Made by a program: the position numbers and the translations under genes
From: Bifidobacterium longum subsp. infantis ATCC 15697 = JCM 1222 = DSM 20088
Lineage (GTDB): Bacteria; Actinomycetota; Actinomycetes; Actinomycetales; Bifidobacteriaceae
DNA: 64,000 bases
NCBI RefSeq assembly: GCF_000269965.1
Contig: NC_017219.1
Span: 2,170,001-2,234,000 of the forward strand
Direction of reading: 5' to 3'
Shown here: positions 36,601 through 46,111 of the stretch, piece by piece
Layout of the letters: the number at the start of each line of letters is the position of its first letter
How positions within the stretch are numbered: the stretch's first letter is position 1
Notes under the pieces: model-generated
What the model saw: only the letters and a program-made list of their open reading frames with translations
Told to the model about the DNA's origin: nothing
Database searches by the model: none

Positions 36601-37409
36601 TCCTTAAACCTAGGCTCGGTGGGGTGGTCGATGATGTCGGGGCCGCCCTGCTCCACGACCACGCCGCCATCCATGAACACGATCTGGTCGGCGACTTCGC
36701 GGGCAAAGCCGATTTCGTGGGTCACGCACACCATGGTCATGCCTTCCTTGGCCAAGGAACGCATGACGTTGAGCACCTCGCCCACCAGTTCGGGGTCAAG
36801 GGCGGAGGTCGGCTCATCGAAGAGCATGATCTCCGGCTTCATGGCCAGAGCACGGGCAATGGCCACGCGCTGCTGCTGACCACCCGACAGCTGGGAGGGG
36901 TAATAGTCCGTGCGATCGCCTAGACCGACGCGCTGAAGCTCGGCCACGGCCAGGTCACGGGCGGCTTTCTTGGACTGGTGCTGCACGTGGATCGGGGCTT
37001 CCATCACGTTTTCCAGCGCGGTCATGTGCGGGAACAGGTTGAAGCGCTGGAACACCATGCCGAGGCGAGAGCGCTGTGCGGCGATCTCCTTATCGTCCAG
37101 GGTCTGCAGCATGTCCTGGCCGTTTTTGGTCACGTGCTTGTAGCCGATGAGTTCGCCGTCCACCTCGATGGAACCGCCGGTCAGGGTTTCCAGCTGGTTG
37201 ATCAGACGCAGGAACGTGGACTTGCCGGAACCGGAGGGCCCCAGAATCACGGTCACAGTACCGGGCATAACGGTTAGATCGATGCCCTTGAGCACATGCA
37301 GCGGCCCAAACGCCTTGTGCACCTGCACGGCCTTGACAGCAGGAATCACGGAACCGTCAGCCGCCTTGCGCACGACCGGGGCAACACTGGTGATGTCATT
37401 CGTAGTCAT
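36579..37409 (-). CDS. Polar amino-acid ABC transporter ATP-binding protein (GlnQ/ArtP type)
   Basis: The 276-residue ATPase has a 25-residue hydrophilic lead, then [18 protein letters not shown], Walker [18 protein letters not shown], the Q-loop [16 protein letters not shown], signature [16 protein letters not shown] and Walker [15 protein letters not shown], all typical of PAAT-family importers. It lies 15 bases after the permease gene and ends the operon. It should energise import of a polar amino acid such as glutamate, glutamine or cystine. Its stop codon falls inside a perfect 26-bp palindrome. Confidence 0.93.
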   Translation of the reverse strand: MTTNDITSVAPVVRKAADGSVIPAVKAVQVHKAFGPLHVLKGIDLTVMPGTVTVILGPSGSGKSTFLRLINQLETLTGGSIEVDGELIGYKHVTKNGQDMLQTLDDKEIAAQRSRLGMVFQRFNLFPHMTALENVMEAPIHVQHQSKKAARDLAVAELQRVGLGDRTDYYPSQLSGGQQQRVAIARALAMKPEIMLFDEPTSALDPELVGEVLNVMRSLAKEGMTMVCVTHEIGFAREVADQIVFMDGGVVVEQGGPDIIDHPTEPRFKDFLQHVL

Positions 37410-37424
37410 AATCGCGCTCCCGCC

Positions 37425-38408
37425 TTATGCATTCAATCCGACAAATGTGGTCTGGTTGAGCTTGTCCACGTCATCCTTCGGTTCACCGTCGGTCTTACCC
37501 GGCAATGGCGCCTGCTTGCCCTTGGTGCCCACCGGTCGGGCATCGAAGCCCTTGCCGAAGTGCGCCTCGAGGCGGGACTGCACAACCATCAGAATGGAGG
37601 TGATCAGCAGGTACCAGAAGCAGGCCACGAGAAGCAGCGGAATCGGCTTGTAGATACGGTTGGCGATGGCGTTGGTGGCAAACTGCAACTCGAGGGTGAA
37701 CGGCACGGCGGTGACCAGCGAGGTGGTCTTCAGCATGCCGATGGTCTCGTTGCCGGTGGGCGGGATGATGATGCGCATGGCCTGCGGCAGCACGATGCGG
37801 CGCATGATGAGCGTGCGGTTCATGCCCAATGCCTTGGCCGCCTCGGTCTGGCCGGGGTCCACGGCTTCAAGGCCGGCACGCACGATTTCGGACAGGTAGG
37901 CGGCCTCGTTCAGGGCCAGACCAATCCATGCGGCGTTGAATGCGGTGACCACCACGTTGGAGTCGATGCTCCAGAACTCCACCGAGGTGAACGGAATGCC
38001 GAGGCTGATCTTGGGAATCAGCACGGCGAACAGACCCCAGAAAATGAGCTGCGTGTACACAGGCGTGCCGCGGAAGAACCAGATGAAGAACCAGCTGACG
38101 CCGCGCAGCACCGGATTGATGGATTTGCGCATGATGGCAAGAATCACCGACAGGATGATCGCCACGACCATGGAGATCACGGTGAGCTCCAAGGTATAGC
38201 GAATGCCTTCAAGCACGTTCTCGTTGAACAGGTACTTCCAGACGGTGGGCCAATCCAGTCGCGGATTGGTAATCAAGCCTTGAATGAGCATCGCGGCGAG
38301 CAGTACCACGATCACTGCGGCCACAATCGGGCCGGGGCGCTTGACCGGCAGCGCCTTGATGCGGTTGGGGATGTTCAGCCCCTCACCGTCGACTTCTTTC
38401 TTCGCCAT
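37425..38408 (-). CDS. Polar amino-acid ABC transporter permease
   Basis: The 327-residue protein has an N-terminal membrane segment (PIVAAVIVVLLAAMLIQG), then the HEQRO-type permease core with GIRYTLELTVISMVVAIILS and WFFIWFFRGTPVYTQLIFWG, and the EAA loop region AKALGMNRTLIMRRIVLPQAMR. It should work as a homodimer with the ATPase encoded 15 bases downstream. The C-terminal tail of about 60 residues is charged and unusual in length. AAGGAACC precedes ATG 38408; the longer frame upstream is not supported. Confidence 0.92.
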   Translation of the reverse strand: MAKKEVDGEGLNIPNRIKALPVKRPGPIVAAVIVVLLAAMLIQGLITNPRLDWPTVWKYLFNENVLEGIRYTLELTVISMVVAIILSVILAIMRKSINPVLRGVSWFFIWFFRGTPVYTQLIFWGLFAVLIPKISLGIPFTSVEFWSIDSNVVVTAFNAAWIGLALNEAAYLSEIVRAGLEAVDPGQTEAAKALGMNRTLIMRRIVLPQAMRIIIPPTGNETIGMLKTTSLVTAVPFTLELQFATNAIANRIYKPIPLLLVACFWYLLITSILMVVQSRLEAHFGKGFDARPVGTKGKQAPLPGKTDGEPKDDVDKLNQTTFVGLNA

Positions 38409-38564
38409 AATCTGGTTCCTTGGATGTGTTGGGCAGCCTGAACTGCAAGTTGCGACTAGCATTGAACCTTAGTGCACGAATGGGGCGACTGTGTTACAAA
38501 CAGTGCGCCCCATCTGGATTGCTGGGCGTCGTGTGGACCACCCTCAGTCTCGCTCCGCGAGCCA

Positions 38565-38582
38565 GCTCCCGCAAGCGGGAGC
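38565..38582. repeat. Intergenic hairpin of the dispersed GCTCCC family
   Basis: GCTCCCGC AA GCGGGAGC is a perfect 8-bp stem just beyond the stop of the second binding protein, preceded by CCACCCTCAGTCTCGC at about 38538, which resembles the lead-in at 12628. It may slow transcription between the binding protein and permease genes. Confidence 0.6.
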
Positions 38583-38596
38583 ATTCTTGGGGGGGA

Positions 38597-39544
38597 CTAT
38601 TCGACGGCCGGGTTGATTTCGGCCTTGTCCAGTGCGCCGGATTCGACGCCCCAGTGCTGGAGGATCTTGGTGTAGGTGCCGTCGTCCATGAGCTTCTGCA
38701 TGGCCTTCTGCACGGCTTCGGTGGTCTGGGAATCGCCCTTCTTGATGGCGATGGCGTTCGGCACGGAGTCGAAGTCCTTGCCGAGCTGTTCCAGCTGGCC
38801 TTCGGTCTGGGCGATGGCGTAGCCGACAACCGGGGAATCGGCGAAGAACACGTCGGCCTTGCCGGTCACCACAGCGGTGGTGGCGTCGGTCTGCTGCTTG
38901 GAGGACTGGATGGTGATGTCTTTCTTGCCGTCCGCCTTGCACTGCTTGGCGGTCTTGTTGATGGCCTCTTCCTCGACGGTGCCGGTCTCGACGGCAACGT
39001 TCAGACCGCACAGGTCGTTCTCGTCGACATTCTTGGGGTTGCCTGCGGCCACTGCATAGCCCATGCCTGCGGTGAAGTAGGAGACGAAGTCGACGGATTC
39101 CATGCGCTCCTTGGTGATGGTGAAGGCGGCGATGCCCAGATCGTACTTGGAGCCGATGGCCGGAATGATCGTATCGAAGTTGGAGGAGACGATTTCGGTC
39201 TCGAGACCGAAGATGTTGCCCATGGCGCGGGCGAGATCCATGTCGTAGCCGATCTGGGTCTTGCCGTCGGCGTCGAGGAATTCGGCCGGGGCGTAGGAGG
39301 GGTTGGTGCCGATGGTGAGCTTGCCGTCCTTGGTCACGGATTCAGGCAGCAGTGCGGCTATTGCATCGTCCTTCTTCACGGAGCTCACGTCGTAGCTGGT
39401 GATGGTGACCGACTTGGAGGAGCCGCCCTTGGCGGAATCCGTACCGGCATCGGCCTTGTCGGAGGTGCCGCAAGCGGCGGTGGCGAACAGCATGGCCGAG
39501 CTCAGTGCAATGGCCATAATGGACTTCAGTTTGGTGGACTGCAT
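38597..39544 (-). CDS. Amino-acid-binding lipoprotein (family 3), second tandem copy
   Basis: The 315-residue protein has a lipobox signal peptide (LFATAACG) and a family 3 fold, with LTIGTNPSYAPAEFLDADG, the GYDMDLARAMG box and YDLGIAAFTITKERME. It is the receptor for the permease and ATPase downstream. It is clearly paralogous to the protein encoded at 39678-40631, with the same order of segments, but differs at many positions around the binding cleft. It has its own promoter. I chose ATG 39544 (MQSTKLKS) behind AGAGAAGAAGAAACG. Confidence 0.92.
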   Translation of the reverse strand: MQSTKLKSIMAIALSSAMLFATAACGTSDKADAGTDSAKGGSSKSVTITSYDVSSVKKDDAIAALLPESVTKDGKLTIGTNPSYAPAEFLDADGKTQIGYDMDLARAMGNIFGLETEIVSSNFDTIIPAIGSKYDLGIAAFTITKERMESVDFVSYFTAGMGYAVAAGNPKNVDENDLCGLNVAVETGTVEEEAINKTAKQCKADGKKDITIQSSKQQTDATTAVVTGKADVFFADSPVVGYAIAQTEGQLEQLGKDFDSVPNAIAIKKGDSQTTEAVQKAMQKLMDDGTYTKILQHWGVESGALDKAEINPAVE

Positions 39545-39602
39545 AATCGTTTCTTCTTCTCTCTTACGCCGCTTCAACGGCAACGATCAACGGTTAAGCA
39601 TA

Positions 39603-39631
39603 TTTATACACTACAGTGCATACATATACAA
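39603..39631 (-). promoter_or_regulatory. Sigma70-type promoter of the second binding protein-permease-ATPase unit
   Basis: On the minus strand TTGTAT (39631-39626) and TATAAA (39608-39603) are separated by exactly 17 bases. The site lies directly after the terminator of the first binding-protein gene and about 60 bases before ATG 39544. Confidence 0.7.
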
Positions 39632-39663
39632 AAAGACTCCCGCCGCAGGGCAACGGGAGTCTT
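39631..39663 (-). terminator. Terminator of the first amino-acid-binding protein gene
   Basis: A perfect 10-bp stem AAGACTCCCG/CGGGAGTCTT (39654-39663 and 39633-39642 on the plus strand) with an 11-base loop is followed on the minus strand by TTTTTG, 14 bases after the stop codon. Confidence 0.85.
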
Positions 39664-39677
39664 CATAGTAACCGAAA

Positions 39678-40631
39678 CTACTCGACGGACGGGTTGATCT
39701 CGGCCTTGTCGACGGCGCCGGAAGAGACGCCCCACGTGTCGAGGATCTTCTTGTACGTGCCATCATCCATCAGCTTCTGGATGGCCTTCTGTACGGCCTC
39801 GGCGGTCTTGGAATCGCCCTTCTTGACGGCCACGGCCTCAGGGGTCACACCAACGTCCTCGCCGAGGGCCTCGAGCGTATCACCGGTCTGCTTGATGGCG
39901 TAGCCGGCAACCGGCGTATCGGCGTAGAAGATATCAGCCTTACCGGAAGCCACGGCGGTAGTCACATCGGTCTGCAGCTTGGAGGACTGGATGTCGATGG
40001 CATCCTTACCGTCCGCCTTGCACTGCTCGTTATCCTTGTTGACTTCCTCTTCCTGGGTGGTACCGGTCTGCACAGCCACCTTCACGCCGCACAGGTTCGA
40101 GGAGTCGACCTTGTTCGGGTTGCCCTTCTGCACCACGAACGTGGAACCGGCCTTGAAGTAGGTCACGAAGTCCACAGCCTCCATGCGTTCCTTGGTCACG
40201 GTGAAGGAGGAGATGCCGATGTCGTACTTGGAGCCGACGGACGGGATAATCGAATCGAACGTGGAGGAGACGGTGTTTTCCTTCAGTCCGAACACTGCGG
40301 CCAGCGCCTTGGACAGGTCGACGTCGAAGCCAACCGGGGTCTTGCCGTCTTCGGCCAGGAACTCGGCCGGGGCATAGGAAGTATCGGCGCCGACGGTCAG
40401 CGTGCCGTCGCCGGCCACGGAATCGGGCAGCAGTGCGGCAATCTCGTCGTCCTTCTGGATGCTGCTGGTGTCGAAGCCTTGAATCGAAGTGCTGGACGAG
40501 TCCTTGGATGAATCGCCGCTCTTGGATGCGGTGTCGGTGCCGTCAGTCGTGCCACAGGCCGCCACGGCGATCAGCATGGCCGCGCTCAGGGCGGCGGCCG
40601 CAGCGGATTGTATTCCCTTGCTTAGAGACAT
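39678..40631 (-). CDS. Amino-acid-binding lipoprotein (family 3), first tandem copy
   Basis: The 317-residue protein has a lipobox signal peptide (AMLIAVAACG) followed by a Ser/Asp/Lys-rich linker, then a family 3 domain: LTVGADTSYAPAEFLAEDG, VGFDVDLSKALA, YDIGISSFTVTKERME. GGAGAGGAAATCC precedes ATG 40631. It is a paralogue of the next gene, but a terminator and a new promoter separate the two, so its dosage is set independently. Both presumably serve the same permease. Ligand not readable; conserved differences near SDKIIPSVGSKYD suggest the two receptors may not bind the same amino acid. Confidence 0.92.
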   Translation of the reverse strand: MSLSKGIQSAAAAALSAAMLIAVAACGTTDGTDTASKSGDSSKDSSSTSIQGFDTSSIQKDDEIAALLPDSVAGDGTLTVGADTSYAPAEFLAEDGKTPVGFDVDLSKALAAVFGLKENTVSSTFDSIIPSVGSKYDIGISSFTVTKERMEAVDFVTYFKAGSTFVVQKGNPNKVDSSNLCGVKVAVQTGTTQEEEVNKDNEQCKADGKDAIDIQSSKLQTDVTTAVASGKADIFYADTPVAGYAIKQTGDTLEALGEDVGVTPEAVAVKKGDSKTAEAVQKAIQKLMDDGTYKKILDTWGVSSGAVDKAEINPSVE

Positions 40632-40757
40632 TGGATTTCCTCTCTCCGGATAGTCAGCTGGGCGGGTATGTTTCCCAGATGGTTCCAGAGCGTAGGAGTG
40701 CAATGCTACGGAAGCGTTAATCGTGGGCGAAACGACCCACAACGCGGACATCCTACT

Positions 40758-40785
40758 CTTGGCCCCCCTCCGGAGAGGAGCCAAG
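40758..40785. repeat. Imperfect hairpin of the dispersed family downstream of smpB
   Basis: CTTGGC(C)CCCCTC CGGA GAGGAG CCAAG pairs over about 11 bases with a small bulge, matching the CTTGGCTCCCCTC arm of the element at 3847-3875. It begins 8 bases past the smpB stop and may act as its transcription end. Confidence 0.55.
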
Positions 40786-40793
40786 TGGCGGGA

Positions 40794-41270
40794 CTAGTGG
40801 CGCATGTTGGCGTAGCGCATGGCGCGTAGGGCTTCACGCTTGTCCTGCTCTTCGCGCAGGGCCTGGCGTTTGTCGAATTCCTTCTTGCCTCGGGCCAGTG
40901 CGATCTCCGCCTTGACGCGACCGTCCTTGAAGTACAGGCTCAGCGGCACAATCGTGTATCCCTTGGCCTCGATGCCGCGGGCGAGCTTGGTGATCTGCAG
41001 TCGGTGCAGCAGCAGCTTGCGCTTGCGCTTGGGCGCATGGTTGTTCCATGTGCCGTTCAGGTATTCGGGGATGTTCGCACCCTCCAGCCACATCTCGCCG
41101 CGGCGGTCGATGGAGATGAACGCCTCGGACAGCGATGCGCGCCCCTCGCGCAACGATTTGACCTCGGTGCCGGTCAGGGCCAGCCCTGCCTCATACTTGT
41201 CTTCGATGGCATAGTCATGCCGGGCCTTCTTGTTCTGGACGATGAGTTTCTCACCAGTCTCCTTGGGCAT
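40794..41270 (-). CDS. smpB: SsrA-binding protein SmpB
   Basis: The 158-residue protein binds tmRNA and guides it into stalled ribosomes for trans-translation. The OB-fold body has [30 protein letters not shown] in outline ([26 protein letters not shown]), a [13 protein letters not shown] tRNA-binding loop and the basic C-terminal tail [30 protein letters not shown] precedes ATG 41270. Its partner ssrA is not seen in this window. It follows the CHAP hydrolase, with a terminator between, in a prfB-ftsEX-smpB cluster. Confidence 0.96.
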   Translation of the reverse strand: MPKETGEKLIVQNKKARHDYAIEDKYEAGLALTGTEVKSLREGRASLSEAFISIDRRGEMWLEGANIPEYLNGTWNNHAPKRKRKLLLHRLQITKLARGIEAKGYTIVPLSLYFKDGRVKAEIALARGKKEFDKRQALREEQDKREALRAMRYANMRH

Positions 41271-41356
41271 GTCTCCTCCTTTCGTGGGCAACAACTCGTG
41301 GGTAGCAGTAGCAACGCAACATCCGACGATATCACGGACCGGCATCGAATACGAAA

Positions 41357-41387
41357 AAGGGTTCCTCTTCAAGAGGAACCCTTCAAC
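41357..41387 (-). terminator. Rho-independent terminator of the CHAP hydrolase gene
   Basis: AAGGGTTCCTCTT pairs with AAGAGGAACCCTT over 13 bases, and the minus strand continues TTTTTCG. It begins about 25 bases beyond the stop codon at 41413. Confidence 0.85.
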
Positions 41388-41412
41388 CGTATATATCGGC
41401 CGAACCAACCGA

Positions 41413-42774
41413 TCAGTGGACGAACCAGTACTGACCCAAATTGGTCAGCGTGCGGTCGTGCATGTTCCACGGACCACCCCAGTTCATTTCGGAGATCTGG
41501 AATGTGCCGTCGCCATACACGGCTTCGACTACGGCAACATGGCCATAGGTACCGTCGGCACCATCCTGACCAGGCAGGAAGGAGAGCGCCGCACCGACCT
41601 GAGGGTTGTGGTCCACGCGCAAGCCGTACGAGGGGGCGTTGCGCCACCAGTCGCCGCCATTGCCGAGATAGGACGGCGTGCCAATGCCCATCTGCCTACG
41701 GCGTTCATACGCCCAGTACGTGCACTGGCCGGCGGCATAGGCGTTGCCGTAATCACCGTTCGACGTGCCTTGGCCGCCGACGCTGGGGGCGGGGGCGGGG
41801 GCGGGGGCCGGCGCCGGAGCCGGAGCCGGAGCGGGCGCCGGAGCGGGGGTCACCGGAGTGGACGGCGTGCCGCCCTGGTTACCGGTATCCACCCGGTTGG
41901 CGGCGTCCTGCTGCTCCTTCTGGAACTGACGGTTGTAGGAATCGACCTGCGAGGCGATCAGCACGGTCCGGGCCGCCTGCCTGGCGGATTGGGAATCCAG
42001 ACTGTCGACCATGGAGGACAGTTCGTTGCGCCGCGTCTCACCCTCCTGGCGTAGCTTGTCCAAAGCGTCACGTTCGCTTTGCGCGGTTTCGGCGGCGGTC
42101 TGTGCGGAAGCGGCCTTCTCATCGGACTGGGTCTTGAGCACAGCAATCTGCTTTTCGATGGCCGCCAGACGTTCGCCACGGTTCTTCGACGTGCTCAGTG
42201 AGGTCGCGGCGGAGGAAGCCGCATTCGCCTCGTTGCGAGACAACGCGTCCCGGGACTGCATGGAGTTGACGAAGTCCTGTGTGCTGGTGGCACCCGTCAC
42301 CACGCTCATCACGTCGGAAGCATTCGAGCCGTGCATCTCGTCACGGGCCAGCTGGGCCACGGCGGCGTGCGCGTCATCGTAGTCCTTGCCGGTCTGCTTG
42401 ATCTGCTCCTCGAGCGTCTCCTTGTCTTTCTGCGCGGCGGAAAGACGTTTGGATGCGGCGTCAGCCTCGTCCTGAGCGGTGGCGGCATCCTCGTTGGCCT
42501 GCGTGACCTTGCTCTGGGCGGCGACAATCTTGTTGTTCGTCAAATCATCCAGCTCAAGTACCTTATCCGCCAGTTCCTGGCTGGCACCGGCCAACTGCTG
42601 CTTGAGTTCGGCCTCGCGCTGTACCGACGCGGCGTGCTGGTTCTGCGCAGTAATCAGGTCGGAATAGGTGTCTGCCTGGGCAGGCTGTGCCGAGCTGAAC
42701 GCCAGACCTCCCACACAGGCTGCGGCGGCCACCAATGCCGCCAGTGCGGGCTTGATCACACGTACATTCGTCAT
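41413..42774 (-). CDS. Secreted CHAP-domain peptidoglycan hydrolase, PcsB-like partner of FtsEX
   Basis: The 453-residue protein has a signal peptide ([19 protein letters not shown], cleavage near AQA), a long coiled coil (residues about 35-295, alternating heptads of Ala, Gln, Lys, Glu), a linker of ten or so Pro-Ala units, and a C-terminal CHAP domain with the catalytic cysteine in [14 protein letters not shown] and histidine in [13 protein letters not shown]. This layout is that of PcsB/RipC-like hydrolases, which FtsX activates through the coiled coil to split daughter cells. ftsX lies about 100 bases upstream on the same strand. AAAGGAC precedes ATG 42774. The cleavage specificity (amidase or endopeptidase) is not known. 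Confidence 0.92.
   Translation of the reverse strand: MTNVRVIKPALAALVAAAACVGGLAFSSAQPAQADTYSDLITAQNQHAASVQREAELKQQLAGASQELADKVLELDDLTNNKIVAAQSKVTQANEDAATAQDEADAASKRLSAAQKDKETLEEQIKQTGKDYDDAHAAVAQLARDEMHGSNASDVMSVVTGATSTQDFVNSMQSRDALSRNEANAASSAATSLSTSKNRGERLAAIEKQIAVLKTQSDEKAASAQTAAETAQSERDALDKLRQEGETRRNELSSMVDSLDSQSARQAARTVLIASQVDSYNRQFQKEQQDAANRVDTGNQGGTPSTPVTPAPAPAPAPAPAPAPAPAPAPSVGGQGTSNGDYGNAYAAGQCTYWAYERRRQMGIGTPSYLGNGGDWWRNAPSYGLRVDHNPQVGAALSFLPGQDGADGTYGHVAVVEAVYGDGTFQISEMNWGGPWNMHDRTLTNLGQYWFVH
41785..41849 (-). repeat. Tandem hexanucleotide repeat encoding the Pro-Ala linker
   Basis: About eleven 6-base units (GCCCCC, GCTCCG, GCCGGC variants on the minus strand) encode alternating Ala-Pro before the CHAP domain. 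Runs of identical units at one end could slip and change linker length without a frameshift. Confidence 0.75.
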
Positions 42775-42876
42775 ATGTGAATAGTCCTTTCGCTCACTTA
42801 AGCCAATACCATAACATGTGAACCTGAGAGGTTTGCACACGATATCATCACATTTCTTGCGGGTAAGCCGGTCGCG

Positions 42877-43800
42877 TTACGCCCTCAAATAACGCCGCAA
42901 CGAGATGGTTGAAGCGATGATGGACAGCAGTATCGCGCCCACAACCAGGAACGGCGATATCACCAGTACCGTGAACTGATTCACATAAGGAATCCAGGTA
43001 ATGGATTTCGCCAGCCAGCCGGTGATGAACACATTCACAATGGCCGAAAGCATCAGGCACGAGAGCACCGAGCCGATCAGCGAGGCGATGGCGCCCTCCA
43101 GAATGAACGGCAGACGAATCGTCCAATTCGAGGCACCCACGTACCTCATGATTTCGGTTTCGGTTCGTCTGGATGCGGCGGACATGCGAATGGTGGTTCC
43201 GGTCAGCAGGATGGCGACCACCACCATCACGCCGGCGAGCACGGCCGTAACCGCCGTGGCTCGGTTGAGCACGGCGAACACCGGGTCGAAGATCTGGCGC
43301 TGGTCGGTGACGTCCTCCACGCCCTCCTTGCTGGAGAGCACTTCGGAGACCACCTGATATTTGGTCGGATCCTTCAGCTTGAGCCAGAGGGAGTCCTGCA
43401 TATCGTCCGCGGTCAGCGTACGGCCTTGGAATTCGCCATTCGGGTACTGCTTGGTGAATGTGTTGTCGTAGAAGTCCTGCTTGCTGACGTAGTCAATGTT
43501 GGAGACCACGTCGTTGAGTTCGTCGCGAATGGTTTTCTGCAGTGCCGTGATCTCATTGGCTGAGGGCGATTTGCCGGAAGCACAGTTCGCGGATTGGCTG
43601 GTGCCGTCGGGGCATAGCCATACCACGACCTCGACCTTGTCGTACCAGTCGCCCTTGGCTTTGGTGATCTGCGCCTGAGTAAGCACCGAAGCGCCGATGA
43701 ACAGGAACGAGATGAAGGTGACCAGCGTCAGAGACAGCAGCATCGACAGGTTACGGGTGAGGTTGGCCCACGTTTCGGACAGAATGAATCGTGCTCGCAT
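42877..43800 (-). CDS. ftsX: Cell-division protein FtsX
   Basis: The 307-residue membrane protein has one segment near the N-terminus (LSLTLVTFISFLFIGASVL), a large external domain of about 130 residues, and three segments in the C-terminal FtsX domain (AVTAVLAGVMVVVAILLTG and two more). RRTETEIMRYVGASNWTIRLPF is the family signature before segment 3. FtsE and FtsX form a divisome ATPase that activates peptidoglycan hydrolases outside the membrane. AAGGGGGAT precedes ATG 43800. The gene lies 11 bases after ftsE and just before its probable hydrolase partner. Confidence 0.95.
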   Translation of the reverse strand: MRARFILSETWANLTRNLSMLLSLTLVTFISFLFIGASVLTQAQITKAKGDWYDKVEVVVWLCPDGTSQSANCASGKSPSANEITALQKTIRDELNDVVSNIDYVSKQDFYDNTFTKQYPNGEFQGRTLTADDMQDSLWLKLKDPTKYQVVSEVLSSKEGVEDVTDQRQIFDPVFAVLNRATAVTAVLAGVMVVVAILLTGTTIRMSAASRRTETEIMRYVGASNWTIRLPFILEGAIASLIGSVLSCLMLSAIVNVFITGWLAKSITWIPYVNQFTVLVISPFLVVGAILLSIIASTISLRRYLRA

Positions 43801-43811
43801 GATGATCCCCC

Positions 43812-44978
43812 TTACTCCTTAGCGCCCTCAGCGGGTTGATCGTCGGATGTTTGGTCTGCGGCGGACTGCTCGCCGGCGGACTGCTCGTTGGCCGGCGGTG
43901 CGGTCGGTTCCGGCGGTTCCGGCGGTGCGGGCAGTTCCGGCGGGGCCGGCAGTTCCGGCGGGGCCGGCGGCTCGGCGGCGGATGACACGGACGTATCGGC
44001 AACCGCGGCGGTCTCGCCGGACTCGTCCTTGAACGGGTCGAACGCCTGGGTGCTTTCCAGGGCGGCGGCCTGCTCGTCCAGCGGAATGCCCTTGCCCCAG
44101 GTCAGCGTGTTTTCCAGCGGCGCAAACGTCTCGCCATAGCGGCCGGTGCGGCCGGAATGCACGGAATTGGCCAAACGGGCGATGCCTTCGGACGGCTCGT
44201 CACTGCCCTCGATGGCCTTGGTCGCCGCCGCCAGCACATGATGGGCGGTGTCGGACTTGGCTTCGACTTCGGCATCCGGGAAGAACAGGGCGGAATCGTA
44301 GGAGCCATGAGCCTCGTCACGCACGATCTTGCCGTTGTGCAGTTCGACCACGCGCTTGCGCATCGAGTTGACGATCTCTTCGTTATGCGTGGCCATGACG
44401 ATGGTGGTGCCGGTGCGGTTGATGGCGTCCAGCACTTCCATGATGCCCAGCGAAGTGGTCGGGTCGAGGTTGCCGGTGGGCTCGTCGGCCAGCAGAATCT
44501 GCGGGTGATTCACGTAGGCGCGGGCGATGGCCACACGCTGCTGCTCGCCACCGGAGAGCTCATGTGGGTAGTTCTTTTCCTTGCCGGTAAGCCCCACGGT
44601 ATCCAGCACCTTGGGCACCAACGATTTGATGGTGGACCGCCGCGTGCCGATCACCTCAAGGGCGAACGCCACGTTCTCCCATACGGTTTTGTTATTGAGC
44701 AGCTTGTAATCCTGGAACACGAAGCCCAGCGAACGGCGGTACTGCGGCACTTGACGGTTGGTGATGCGCCGCAGATCGTTGCCGGCCACGCGAATCTCGC
44801 CGTTGGTGGCCTCTTCCTCGCGCAACAGCAGGCTCAAGAGCGTGGTCTTGCCGGAGCCGGACGCACCCACAAGGAACACGAAATCACCGCGTTCGATATC
44901 GAGGTTGATGTCGTCAAGCGCCGGTCGGGTGCCTTTGGGATAGATCTTGGACACATTGTCCAGTGAGATCAGTGCCAT
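43812..44978 (-). CDS. ftsE: Cell-division ATP-binding protein FtsE with long proline-rich C-terminal tail
   Basis: Residues 1 to about 230 are a normal FtsE ATPase: Walker A in [36 protein letters not shown], signature [14 protein letters not shown] and Walker [14 protein letters not shown]. The remaining 155 or so residues are extra compared with the usual 220-230: a linker with a partly structured look ([19 protein letters not shown]), then an acidic, Pro-rich end with [19 protein letters not shown] and Glu/Gln/Ser/Asp repeats. The ATPase is cytoplasmic, so this tail should be a protein-interaction region. It follows prfB by 8 bases and precedes ftsX. Confidence 0.93.
   Translation of the reverse strand: MALISLDNVSKIYPKGTRPALDDINLDIERGDFVFLVGASGSGKTTLLSLLLREEEATNGEIRVAGNDLRRITNRQVPQYRRSLGFVFQDYKLLNNKTVWENVAFALEVIGTRRSTIKSLVPKVLDTVGLTGKEKNYPHELSGGEQQRVAIARAYVNHPQILLADEPTGNLDPTTSLGIMEVLDAINRTGTTIVMATHNEEIVNSMRKRVVELHNGKIVRDEAHGSYDSALFFPDAEVEAKSDTAHHVLAAATKAIEGSDEPSEGIARLANSVHSGRTGRYGETFAPLENTLTWGKGIPLDEQAAALESTQAFDPFKDESGETAAVADTSVSSAAEPPAPPELPAPPELPAPPEPPEPTAPPANEQSAGEQSAADQTSDDQPAEGAKE
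43905..43977 (-). repeat. Short tandem repeats in the FtsE tail
   Basis: On the plus strand GGCAGTTCCGGCGGGGCC recurs about three times with partial copies on either side, encoding repeated PPELPA units in FtsE. Confidence 0.65.
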
Positions 44979-44986
44979 AATGCTAC

Positions 44987-46111
44987 TTACTCCTCGGTTT
45001 CGGCGGCGCGGCGCTGTTCATGGCGCCAGCGGATGCCGGCCTCGATGAACGCGTTGATGTCGCCGTCGAACACGGCCTGGGTCTGGCTGGTTTCGTAGCC
45101 GGTGCGCAGATCCTTGACCATCTGGTAGGGGTGCAGCACGTAGGAGCGCATCTGATCGCCCCAGCTGGCCTTGATGTCGCCGGCGAGCTCTTTCTTCTTC
45201 TTGGCCTCCTCCTCGTGGCGCAGCACGAGCAGTCGGGACTGGAGCACGGCCATGGCGGAGGCACGGTTCTGAATCTGCGAACGCTCATCCTGCATGGTCA
45301 CCACGATGCCGGTGGGAAGGTGGGTGATGCGCACGGCCGAGTACGTGGTGTTCACGCCCTGGCCGCCGGGGCCGGAGGAGCAGTAGGTGTCCACGCGGAT
45401 GTCCGTATCCGGAATGTCGATGTGATCGGTGGCCTCGACCAGCGGCACCACTTCCACGGCGGCGAAGCTGGTCTGGCGGCGGCCCTGGTTGTCGAACGGG
45501 GAGATGCGCACCAGACGGTGGGTGCCGCCCTCCACGGACAGTCGGCCGTAAGCATAGGGGGCATCCACCTGGAAGGTGGCGGACTTGATGCCCGCCTCTT
45601 CGGCGTAGGAGGTGTCCATGACCTTGGCCTTGAAGCCGTTACGCTCGCAGTAGCGCAGGTACATGCGCAACAGCATCTGTGCGAAATCGGCCGCGTCGAC
45701 GCCGCCGGCACCGGAGCGGATGGTCACCACGGCGGAACGTTCGTCGTATTCGCCATCGAGCAGGGTCTGAATCTCCATCTGGTCGAGATCCTTCTGAATC
45801 TCGCCGATTTCGCTTTGCGCCTCGTCCAGAGAGTCCTGGTCGCCCTCCTCGTGGCCGAGTTCAACGAGCGTTTCCACATCGTCGATGCGCTGGGAGGCGG
45901 AGTTCAGACGCTTCAGCTGCGATTCCGCGGCGGACAGCCGGCTGGTGATCTTCTGGGCGTTTTCCGGATCATCCCACAGGCCCGGCGCCGCGGCCTGCGT
46001 TTCGAGATCCTTGATGTCGGCCTTGAGCCGGTTGATGTCCAGCGCCTTGGCGATGGATTCGTATTTGGCGCGGGCTTCGCCGATCGCCTGGGTAAAGTCA
46101 AATTCTGCCAT
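44987..46111 (-). CDS. prfB: Peptide chain release factor 2
   Basis: The 374-residue factor ends translation at UGA and UAA. The tRNA-mimic tripeptide is SPF in [19 protein letters not shown], and GGQ is in [17 protein letters not shown]. The frame is continuous from ATG 46111, so the autoregulatory +1 frameshift used by many bacteria is not needed here. GTAAGG precedes the start. It heads prfB-ftsE-ftsX-CHAP hydrolase on one strand, an order conserved in actinobacteria. Confidence 0.96.
   Translation of the reverse strand: MAEFDFTQAIGEARAKYESIAKALDINRLKADIKDLETQAAAPGLWDDPENAQKITSRLSAAESQLKRLNSASQRIDDVETLVELGHEEGDQDSLDEAQSEIGEIQKDLDQMEIQTLLDGEYDERSAVVTIRSGAGGVDAADFAQMLLRMYLRYCERNGFKAKVMDTSYAEEAGIKSATFQVDAPYAYGRLSVEGGTHRLVRISPFDNQGRRQTSFAAVEVVPLVEATDHIDIPDTDIRVDTYCSSGPGGQGVNTTYSAVRITHLPTGIVVTMQDERSQIQNRASAMAVLQSRLLVLRHEEEAKKKKELAGDIKASWGDQMRSYVLHPYQMVKDLRTGYETSQTQAVFDGDINAFIEAGIRWRHEQRRAAETEE

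Noticed and set aside
44987..46111. Programmed +1 frameshift in prfB
   Set aside because: The frame is continuous from start to stop, with no in-frame UGA near codon 25.
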